The notes beneath the pieces are model-generated. The model was not told where the DNA came from and ran no database searches. It was given only the letters and a program-made list of their open reading frames with translations. A stretch of 64,000 bases of DNA, from assembly GCA_037957365.1 (NCBI GenBank), contig JARHVA010001923.1, forward strand, positions 2,522,501 through 2,586,500. The letters run 5' to 3'. The stretch comes from Torreya grandis (Eukaryota; Streptophyta; Pinopsida; Cupressales; Taxaceae). Positions 55,561 to 64,000 of this stretch are shown one piece after another; the first letter of the stretch is position 1; every line of letters begins with the position of its first letter. The position numbers and the translations under genes are program-made.

Positions 55561-56830
55561 GGCATCACTTTCAAGATATCTCTTCCAAGATGTCACTCAT
55601 GGATACACTTCTCAAACCCACAGTCCTCTATGGATTTGTAGTTTGGGGGCTCTCTCTACATAAGGGTGATTGGGATGTTGTTGACAGGGTCCAAACACTC
55701 CTTCGCCACATGATCAGATGTAAACAGACAATTCCCCAACACATTATCCTTGCAGAGTTTGGAGCCCGACCCTTCCAACTGGAGACTATATTTGATCTGA
55801 TCACTTTCATATATCGCATATGGAGGTTTGTTCATTCTACAAGTGGACATGACAGATACCCATACTTAGCATGTTATTCTTCAAAGAATCTTGCCCTCTC
55901 AACTCCTTCGACCCATGGACATTGTTGGTATGCAGGGGTTTTTGATCTAGTCTGTGGGAATCAAGATGGACCGACTTCGTCCATTTATGTACTCCTTGGA
56001 TGCACCAGCTCATCTTCTACCCACTAGACAAGAGTTGAACCAGACTATTAGGGATGATATTTACATACAGTTTATCCATACTACTTGGGTAAACCCTCTT
56101 GGGGTGTAATGCCCTAAGATGGCATTTTATGCAGAGCACTTCTTGGAGCTGAGTGATGGGCTTATCATTCGTCCACAATATACATTCCACCACTGGATTC
56201 ACTCTCTTTGCATCCCATTAGGGCAGTTTCAAGTGGGGTCTCACCAGGTTAGGATTGAGACAGATCACTAGATAGATCGAGCAGACAGGGTTTGTCAGCT
56301 ATGCAGCATCTAGGCCGAGGAGCATTTCATCTTTCGTAGTCCCATTTATTATGAGATCAGAGGGAGGTTTTACTGCCTATTTAGGACACAGACTCTTTCT
56401 GACTTCTTCAGATATGAGGACTAGAGATATTTGGCTTTATATATACAGGAAGCTCTTACGCTTCATGATCATTTTACTTCAGAGACCCACCAGACCAGTG
56501 TCTGCTCCATAGATTACTTCCTTTTTCATGGTGCTACCTTCGAGGAGAGGCACTAAGCGACAGATTGACATCAGTATAGCCCCACATTCCAAATCAATGA
56601 GGCCTAGAGACACTATTCATAATTCCCCAAGTTTTCATCAGCATATCCACTTCAGACCCGACATCAGGAGGCAGACTAGATCCACCAAACCTTCACAGAG
56701 GACTTTTTCTTCTAGGCAGAGGATTGGAGGACAGTCCAGGCATCATACTTCCCCTTCTTCAAGTCAGACTTCTATTCGGAGTTTCTTCTCGCCGGCCTTG
56801 GATGCTAGGAGAGTTGGATCGAACTCTTGA
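55561..56830 (+). pseudogene. LINE ORF2, C-terminal region
   Basis: Frame 55590-56027 has LLKPTVLYGFVVWGLSL and RVQTLLRHMIRCKQTIPQHI, then LAEFGARPF. This is the block that follows reverse transcriptase in elements without RNase H. Around 56285-56350 a cysteine/histidine pattern (VCQLCS, EEHFIF, then a serine in place of the last C) is a decayed zinc knuckle. The frame 56528-56830 is a basic, serine/arginine-rich tail ending at 56830. Confidence 0.65.
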
Positions 56831-57115
56831 TGGGTCCCCTCCTAGTTCTTCTTTCTTAGGGATCATCATCTTGCTCCCGATGTTTACAAATTCTTGGAGA
56901 TCACTCATTTTTTTTGCTCCCTTCTTTGGACCCAAGTGTGGTTGGGTCCTTTAGTGGTTTGGCTCTGAGCGTGGTCACTCTTTACCTATTTTATGCTATT
57001 TCTTTCAGCACTATTTTTCTTGTTTTCGGAGACCTTTTTTGGTTTCCCGCTTTTCCCCGACACATTTCTGTAATATGCAGTCCCTTTGACCTACTTTTGT
57101 GGTCATTAGTTGGAC

Positions 57116-57147
57116 ATTAATATATTTATCTTTATCTTATCTTTATC
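57116..57147 (+). repeat. LINE 3' tail (TTATC)n
   Basis: The sequence taatatatttatctttatct continues tatctttatct. Short pyrimidine/purine satellites of this type in place of poly(A) are the 3' ends of some plant and algal LINEs. It lies ~290 bp after the ORF2 stop. Confidence 0.7.
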
Positions 57148-57149
57148 TA

Positions 57150-57863
57150 GCTATGTGAATATGTTCACAATGGAAGTTCATGGAAAAAGCTGAACTTGCT
57201 AATCCCTGTTTGTTGTTAGGGTTTATGGTCAATTCATTTGCATTTATTTTTACTTATTACATTATTCAGTTCCTACATGTATCAAGCTCTAACTTGGAGA
57301 CCTGTTTTTTAAAATAGAGATACGAGCATTTTGCATCTCAAATTTTGTTTTTATAAACTCCTTTTAGTTTCAAATGCACCCAGAGAAGCTAAGTATATAG
57401 CAGGACATTTCAGGGATGTGAATCTAAAAGAATTCATTATCCTTTAGTGAACAGAAGGAATTAAATTAAATTAATGGTCACAAATAAACAAAATAGATCA
57501 ATGCGACTCAAAAAGTACAATCAGTAATAAAAGATAAGTACTAGAGTAAAAAGGCCTCAGTTTATGAATTTAACTAAACATGAAGTATAGAAGATATATG
57601 AACAGAGAAAGGAGGATTAAACCAAAAGTACTTAAATCCCAAGCCAGGAGACATATTATAAGTATAAATAGCCCTGCAAGGGGAAGGCCCCTCAGAGAAA
57701 CATTGAGTTGATGGAGATCAAGCATAGAACAACAGTCTCATAGAGAAACTGAAGAGAATTACGTGAAGAACCATTTGCTTTTACAAAATACAAGTACAAC
57801 AGCCACTACCAAGAGATTTTAAGATCATTCAAAATGAAATAAAGACGCACAAACTCACAAGGG
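57150..57863. other. Unassigned stretch between LINE tail and candidate exon
   Basis: AT-rich and non-coding as far as I can see. It may be intron of the gene represented by 57897-58139. Confidence 0.35.
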
Positions 57864-57880
57864 GAGAGAGAGAGAGAGAG
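57864..57880. repeat. (GA)n microsatellite
   Basis: Eight to nine GA units, 16 bp downstream (in minus sense) of the exon donor. Confidence 0.9.
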
Positions 57881-57896
57881 GGTGTAGAGATATTAC

Positions 57897-58139
57897 CAAG
57901 GTGATCATTCTTGCTTTTTGCGAACACAAGTGCAACAGCATTACAGGTGGCAGTATCTTCCTTCTGTGCCTTGCCATCCTCCAGACATCTTTTTGAGGTT
58001 GAAGTTTCCATATATTTATTGTGTGATCGATTTTCATGAACCATTTTGGAATTTTCTCGGCTATTAAAGGAAAGGCAAGCTCCTTCATGTTCTGCTGCCA
58101 GCCCACCTATAATAACAGTGTCGCCATGTAGGCTCTCCT
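57897..58139 (-). CDS. Candidate host gene exon (243 bp), product not recognised
   Basis: On the minus strand the acceptor tcatcattgcag precedes aggagagcctacatgg, and the exon ends CACCTTG before a donor gtaatatc. It is open for 80 codons: ESLHGDTVIIGGLAAEHEGA, then NSRENSKMVHENRSHNKYME and DTATCNAVALVFAKSKNDHL. The composition is polar. It ends in phase 1, and the exon at 12771 starts in phase 0, so the two cannot be adjacent in one transcript. They may belong to different genes, or there may be more exons between. No homologue of this segment occurs elsewhere in the window. The exon reading rests on splice sites and openness only. Confidence 0.45.
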
Positions 58140-58324
58140 CTGCAATGATGACAGTGAGCATGATATTTCAGTTCATAAAAAATGACTTTCAACCTCAGAC
58201 ATCTGAGAATGATAAAGTTAAGCTCAGGAAAATCTAGACTACAAAATATAATATAAATGTAACGGTAAGAAAACCTGAAATGCACCTTTATACAGTTCCA
58301 AAAGCAACTACAAGAGTTCCTGCT

Positions 58325-58740
58325 TTTTTTTCGAGAAATGCATCTTATATTAAATCTAAGAACAGGAAAATTAAGTCAATTTAACAACAAAGTTACAGGG
58401 AAAATCTCGCCCTATAAATGCCAGAAAAGCTAATATCTGAGCCAGCACCCCAAGAGGCATAGACCCTACATCTTTACAAGATGAAAGCTTGGTTTTGACA
58501 AGCAGAACCAGACCTTACCAAAATATCCTCAACTTCCCTTACCGAGTTGGAACAGTCCTCATGAAAAGTTATCTTGCATCTTGGCAACCACAGGAAACCA
58601 ATGATGGATGACCTAATTGTATGTCATAATGATTCACAACTATTCCTGATCATCCAAGTGTCCCAATGACAGGACGTTACCAAGCAAGAGGGTGATTAAT
58701 GGATTGTTACATTCATCCTGTGAGCTGAGTCACAGCATTT
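58325..58740 (-). pseudogene. LINE 3' end fragment
   Basis: The minus strand ends with an A-run (plus-strand T run at 58325-58332) preceded by atgcatttctcg, the same style of 3' end as the LINE at 17293. Upstream (58600-58490) a frame with CKITFHEDCSNSVREVEDIL is protein-like and stops shortly before a ~150 bp 3' untranslated region. It is a short, 5'-truncated insertion. The strand and tail support a LINE or a LINE-mobilised copy. Confidence 0.5.
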
Positions 58741-58973
58741 GCTGGATTTTATTCATCAGAATCGAAAATCACAGGATTTTAAAACTGTACTATAAAGTTC
58801 ACCTGATTCATTGAATAAAACCACAAAGAATTTGAAAGGATGAATAGTGTTTGTAATTCTTGTGGACGAAAACAGTCAACCCAATTAAAACGAAAATATT
58901 GAAACCTTAGTTCAGGCTAAGTTGTGGTCTTATTGTTTTCCATATTTCCCCTCATCCAGCCATTATTTATATT

Positions 58974-59062
58974 AAAAAATAAAAAATAATAAATAATAAA
59001 TAAAAAATAAAAAATAAAAAATAGAAATAAATATAACAACAATAAATAAAACAATTAAAAAA
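58974..59062. repeat. A-rich simple sequence (AAATAA-type)
   Basis: Words such as aaaaaataataaataataaa follow each other with few interruptions. Confidence 0.9.
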
Positions 59063-59782
59063 AAAACAGAACAGCAACAAAGATTTTGGAAATTTTTGTG
59101 CCCTGATCTCATTTGCAGAAACACTTAAGGCCTTTAGAACATTCTGTGACCTAACATAAGCAATTGATTAGACACAATCACCCCTTCCTCATATTTTTTT
59201 GTTCAGAGTCTCCAGATCACTGATATCATATTGATTTAGTCTTGCCACTGCAGAGTGACAGCAACCCTCTAGGGCATTCGAAGGGCAGCTCTCTAAAATA
59301 GCTCTACATAATAGATAGAAGCGGATAACTAGAATCTTATATTTAGGATTTTAGGTTAGTTATATTGTCGTAGAGGCTTTTATATTTTAATATGTTCCAA
59401 GCTTTTAACATTTACGTCTTGTGATTCAAAGATATATTTTTAAATACTCTTATCGGTTACAGTTTTGGTGTAGGTGGATTGGCAAGGGTCAATTTGCTTT
59501 CTGGCTTTGCTCAAAAGTGGAGGGAGGGAGGGAAACGGCAGCAAGGTGCCTCATACTGTTACCTAACGAATCAACTTTACCTTTACCTTATTGTGAACTT
59601 AAAAAGGTCTGTTTTAATATAATTTCTATATTTTTAAGTTATAAGTTAGTCTTTAAATTTATTTTCAATATTTTATGTAAACCCTAAAGCATGGTAGCAA
59701 AACTCAGCAAGTTAGGGAGAGTCCGCAACCTCAACTCGCCGACCTGAAAATAATTGAAATAATATGTCACTTAGAAATCAAG

Positions 59783-59783
<1 letters not shown>

Positions 59784-59814
<31 letters not shown>
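59784..59814. repeat. (AT)n microsatellite
   Basis: About 15 AT units. Confidence 0.95.
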
Positions 59815-59819
<5 letters not shown>

Positions 59820-60330
59820 GGTCACTTAGCTCTTAAAATACCTAAGAGACCATTTTGACTCTCATTTTCATCCAGAGTCATTTCTATTTACTCTGTCACT
59901 CCCATTTGCAAATAAACTTGTTGATTCAAGAGAACTTTTTTCTGATTTTTGCTACGAAGAATCTATATTCCATTTAATTCCCAACATTCAAGCATAGAAG
60001 GGCACATTTCAAAGGGTTGGCATTCAAGTTATTAACTTTTCAAGCATTGGAGGGCAGGAAGAGGTAAATATTGTTTTTTTCACTCCATTCTGTCTGTTCC
60101 TCCATTCTATTTCTTTTTTATTCTTCTTCTCCTTCATTCTTCCTTCCTGTCTGTTTCTAAAATCTATGTCAAAACCTACTCCAACCCTTGTTTATTTTCT
60201 TTATTTAAAATTTTCCTTGTTTGTTTAATTTTTGTGTTTTTATATTTGTTTCTCTTTTTTAAGATATTATCTCCTAAACCTAGCCATTTTTTTAATCTTT
60301 GCTATCTAGGTTTTTTTTAATTTTTATAGT

Positions 60331-61718
60331 GTCAACATCATAAAGAAAAAACCCTTCTTGGAAGCATCGCACTCCAGGTACAAAGAAAGGACAAGTTGTT
60401 TGCAAATATTTTGGTGCCAATTTTCAAGGGTAAGATATTAATTGCATCAAATAACACCTTGCATGCATAAATGGTTGTGATGTTGCTTTGCACCCAAACG
60501 CTAAGCAAGATGTTATAAGGAAGGTGACAACTCAATTAGAGGTATTTCAGGAAAAGGAGTAGAAGCCAACGCAAAATCAAGAGATATCACAATCTATCAA
60601 TCATCCTCTGTAAATCAAGTTCAAGTAGCATTGGACCTACCTAGACATTGTTGTTCAAGGTGGAGAAAAACGAGGGGGATAGGTGGATGAGGGGCCAAGG
60701 GATTATATTCCTACATCTTTCCATGCATTGCTCCTTGTTCCCCAACCATCGGTTACAAGCATAGGTTGGAACAAAGGTAAACACGAGGTGGCAAGGAGTG
60801 CAGAGGGCGATTCTGCTACTTTTGCAAAATTCAATTCAATATGGCCAGAGCTTTTTATTTTCTCAATTGTAATTATGATTTCAACTAGTTTACAAGTTTC
60901 AATTGTTTGTCCAAATGAGAATTATTTTTAATGGATACTGAATTTTTTCACATTTCTGAGTATCTTTTAATTCAGAATTTTTTTTCTAGTTTCCATTTTT
61001 TCTTTTTGTTTTTTAGGCTACCATATTAGGAAGCCCTAGTGGATGCGCTGGTTTTAGTTGGACAAGGGTTCAAAGCCACTAGAGTGGATGATATAACAGA
61101 GCCAATTTTGAATGAGACTCTGGCAGATGAGGGTGAAAACATTAATGAGCAGTGAGCTGTATGTAGGACAAAGGAATGTACCGTTATGTCCACCAGATGG
61201 ACAGATAGCTGGCTTTTCTAATTTATACCTCTAGTGGAACGGTTTTTATAAAATACACTGATGCTTAGGGTCCAGGGAAACATTAAAATTGTCGAATATT
61301 TATGGGCTACTTTAAAATAACTTGTGGGCAGGATGGGTGAGGAAAATGTCATATCCCCTTCAAGAGTCTTTATGATTTAGTTGCATTTGAGCATGGATAC
61401 ATGTTTATGTCTTTGTCGTGGGTGGCGATCAAAAAACAAAAAAAACATTAATCTATTGCAATGTTTAGCATCAATATTCAGATGGTATATTCAATTAATA
61501 CTATTATGAGCAATTACTTCTATTGAGTACATTATATGACTCTATTTGATGCAATTTTCATTATGATCTTTTTGTTGATTATATAGGACTTTATGTTGTT
61601 AGTGATTTACCGCCTAATGGATGTTATTGATGTATTCTTGTTGTGCATATGTACAGGTGCAAACAGATTTAGGGTCAGTGTGGGTGGAAATGAGTAGATT
61701 CGATCTTTACGAGACTAC
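60331..61718 (+). pseudogene. hAT transposase fragment (third family member), BED finger and start of DUF659
   Basis: The plus strand encodes WKHRTPGTKKGQVVCKYFG, with the BED-finger aromatic and first cysteine, then after a stop INGCDVALHPNAKQDVIRKV, the histidine/cysteine half of the finger and its usual C/H-P-N-x-x-x-D-V end. Next come VTSIGWNKGKHEVARS (60730-60800) and, after apparent introns, a block at 61020-61330. That block has DALVLVGQGFKATRVDDI and ECTVMSTRWTDSW (the C-T-I-M-x-D-G-W-T-D motif), then GTVFI/KYTDA-type sequence. It is not close to copies A and B in sequence. An LTR at 61719 cuts it; the catalytic and dimerisation parts are beyond the window or lost. Confidence 0.6.
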
Positions 61719-64000
61719 TGTTGTCAACCTGGAGATGCGCCCTGAATCAAAGACATGAATGAAATGGCCAATCCTCTATCCGGTTGAAACAATGGGATCT
61801 TTTCACGAGGGTGGGTGCCTCAATGGTGAGAAGAACCTCCAGAGAAGGCTAAGTCCTGTAAGATGTATCAATGAGGATCTCTACTCTGTGCTACGGACTA
61901 CCATGGAAAAAGGAGAAGGAAACTTGAAGGGGAAATCCTACCTAATAACGGTGATACACCAAAAGATTGATCCACTCTACTTGGAACTTTGAACACTGAA
62001 CAAACAAGCGAAAAGGAAGACCTTCAATTTCAATCGATCACTATGCATAAGTATTTCGTGAGAAGGTTCAATCCAATGACCAAAACATGAGGGAAAACAA
62101 TGGAGAGAGGTCTAATACAAGACACTTTGCAACCACCTAACATCCACTTACAGCGTCAACAAAAGACATAAAGAGCACTTAACATGACCTGCATAATACG
62201 ATAAGCTAGAAACTAGGTACGAATCAGAATTTGGGAAGGGAGAGAAATCTACCACATATGCAAATTGCTGAATGAATATACAGTATGCCAGCACTTGAAA
62301 TCTGAAAGTACAGCCCTATTGATTGAAGAGGTTACACAACTCACCAATGGCAGAGTCTGGTCTTGCCAAAAGAGGGATAATTTTAATCAAGGCTGAAAGC
62401 CAACTTATAGAGAATTACAAAAGGCAACAAATTGGCGTTAAAAAAAATTAGAGGAGGATCAATTTAGATTAACTCAAGACTGACTTTGCCTTTCAATAAA
62501 ATATGTTTTCCCTTTGTCTTTGCATGAAGCTCCTTGGCGCTAGAGGAAGTGGACTTGTCTTTGCATGGAACTCCTTGGCGTTAAAGGAAGTGGACTTGTC
62601 TTTGTTTATTGAAACGCCCACCTCTTTTTGCATAGAAATCCACGCCAATGTCAATTTTAGCTTCTTCGTGAGCTGCTGGAACATTTGAAAGTATGAGATG
62701 ATAATATCATGCATGAAATCCAATGCCAATGTCAATTTTAGAACTCTGACTTGATCCGTTGGAAGCCAAGTTAGAACGTTTGAAAGGTTGAGTTGGACAA
62801 AGAGATTATTCTCCTTTGCATGGAAAAATCCTAGTAGATGTGGCGTTTAACAATTAGTCAATTCTAAATCTAGAACAATCAACTCAACGTCCGAATTTGG
62901 AACTCCGGTTGAGCTGTTGGAACGTTAAAAGCTTGAGTCGGACGATAGTGCTTGCATGGAAAACTCCTTGCTGAGTGAGAGATAAATTCAGGTTGAATTT
63001 ATTTCCTAGCTATCTATTTTCTATTTCTGTGCATGCGTTGCTTTTGGGTTTATTCCCGCGAACTTGTCTTTGGTCTTAGATTTTTCTTGGGATCTTTTGT
63101 TAGTCCACTTTCTTGCGGACAATTTGTTTTGCTTTATTTCCCTTCATATATCTCCTTCGGCATTATGTTCTCACTTTTCCTGCGGCTTTATTTCCCTCAG
63201 CTTATCTGTGCTCGGACCTTGCCTTTTCAAACCCTCTCAAGGATTTCCTTCAGACAAATTGTCCTAAGGAATTCTTTCGAACAATTATTCCGCTTGAATT
63301 GTTCTTGACTTATCTTTTCCCGCGGACTTTTGTCTTTTGAATTTCCGCGGGCTTTTTCCTTTGCGGGCTTTTCCCATTTGTTCTTTTCACGAATTAATCC
63401 TTCGGACAAAAATTCCGAAGGAATTCCTTCAGACTTTTGTCCAAAGGATATCCTTTGTTTTTTCTCGTTTTGCCTTGGGACTTATTCTGTCGAGTTTTTT
63501 GCTTTGTAAACTCTCCAAATTTCTTCGGACTTTTTGTCCGAAGAAATTCCTTCGAACAAAAAGTCCAAAGGTATTTTCTTTGTCTTCTTTGGCCACTGGC
63601 AGAATGTCCTTTGGACAAATTGCAAAGGTATCGCCACCGACCAAGTGCCCTCTGCAAGGGCTTGTGTCCTTCCTCTGTGCCCTTTGGGAAAGTTGGAATG
63701 GCCCTGTCACTGACCAAGTGCCCTCCGCAATGGCTTCTGTCCTTCCTCTATGGCTTTTCAAAAAAATTGTAGGGTACCCGGGCTTTTTGTAGGGCACCCG
63801 GGTTTTTTGCAGGGGTCCTTATTCCTTTGAACTTTTGGATTTTCCGACTTCTCTCTCGGATTTCTTCGGACTTTTGTCCAAAAGAATTCCTTCGAACAAA
63901 AAGTCCAAAGGAATTACTCCTTGGGCTTTATTCTTTGGCGGACTTTTCTTTGGAGGCTGAGGTCTTTCCTTTGTTTATTTTCCAAAGTATTCCTTCAAAG
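61719..64000 (+). mobile_element. Second copy of the 2.4 kb LTR family, cut by the window edge
   Basis: It begins tgttgtcaacctggagatgcg, as does 46524, and stays collinear to the end of the window. Shared passages include gtgggtg(c/t)ctcaatggtga, the tcactggcagagtctgg-type phrase, and the caccgaccaagtgccctc segment. The preceding five bases are actac; the matching duplication would lie beyond 64000. It cannot be decided whether it is a solo LTR or the LTR of a full element. The palindrome clusters are more numerous than in copy 1. Confidence 0.82.

Larger units (their letters stand above)
51900..57147 (+). mobile_element. LINE (second copy type), near full length
   Basis: ORF1 (52140-53093), ORF2 with endonuclease, reverse transcriptase and a C-terminal cysteine/histidine region (53112-56830), then a ~300 bp 3' untranslated region ending in a TTATC-type simple tail (57119-57147). 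The 5' boundary is uncertain. Only single stops and a few frameshifts break the frames, so it is younger than the LINE at 33-39 kb. Its tail and its lack of a terminal RNase H set it apart from the L1-type copies. I do not assign a clade. Confidence 0.75.
58741..60330. other. Unassigned stretch with A/T-rich simple sequence
   Basis: No gene recognised. It includes an A-rich block made of aaataa/aaaataaat words (58974-59062) and an (AT)n run at 59784-59814, both probably slippage products. Confidence 0.4.

Noticed and set aside
57897..58139. Joining this exon directly to the exon at 12639-12771 as one gene
   Set aside because: The donor here leaves one base of a codon whereas the exon at 12771 starts in phase 0, so the direct join breaks the frame.

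Overview
The window looks like nuclear DNA of a large-genome seed plant. It is AT-rich with short introns-and-exon traces, tRNA-iMet-primed LTR retrotransposons, plant-type L1 LINEs with a C-terminal RNase H, and BED/DUF659 hAT transposases. The depth of nesting and the decay of most elements would suit a gymnosperm. That is an inference; nothing here fixes the species. No bacterial, organellar or viral genes were recognised.

Region by region. Positions 1-3.0 kb hold a LINE remnant and traces of LTRs. Positions 4979-11553 are a structurally complete LTR retrotransposon on the minus strand: two ~1.27 kb LTRs, 5-bp target duplication ctcca, tRNA-iMet primer site and polypurine tract. Its interior shows no recognisable gag-pol. 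Instead it carries decayed coding blocks that look captured, including a stretch resembling the region after the helicase core of plant DNA polymerase theta (TEBICHI/POLQ), and a coiled-coil block. Next to it, at 11.64-12.77 kb on the minus strand, three short exons with splice sites and fully consistent phases mark a real host gene that I cannot name. The retrotransposon ends about 85 bp from one of these exons, so it probably sits in an intron. Positions 17.3-18.9 kb hold a LINE 3' end and a minisatellite.

Positions ~19.1-32.9 kb are a hAT transposon (copy A, about 3.3 kb once insertions are removed). It is split by a 1.2 kb LTR-like insertion (21301-22510) and by a 9.3 kb Ty3/gypsy element (22816-32130). 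The gypsy element has LTRs of the same broad family as the gene-carrying element, an integrase and a chromodomain. It also contains a third, unrelated LTR with its own polypurine tract and primer site, and that LTR is itself broken by a 1.0 kb element with an 8-bp target duplication. Positions 33.1-38.9 kb are a decayed L1-type LINE on the minus strand, and 42.9-43.9 kb is a LINE endonuclease fragment.

Positions ~44.04-50.96 kb are hAT copy B on the minus strand (about 3.5 kb without insertions). It is broken by a 2.4 kb solo LTR with perfect gtacc duplications and by a second copy of the 1.0 kb element with a perfect 8-bp duplication. Positions ~51.5-57.15 kb are a second, better preserved LINE (plus strand) ending in a TTATC-type tail. 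A candidate host exon lies at 57897-58139 (minus), followed by another LINE 3' end. A third hAT fragment at 60.3-61.7 kb is interrupted at 61719 by a second copy of the 2.4 kb LTR family, which runs off the window.

Almost everything is fossil transposable-element layering. The parts most worth attention are the gene-capturing retrotransposon beside host exons, the three-LTR mosaic, and the nested palindromes in the 2.4 kb LTR family.
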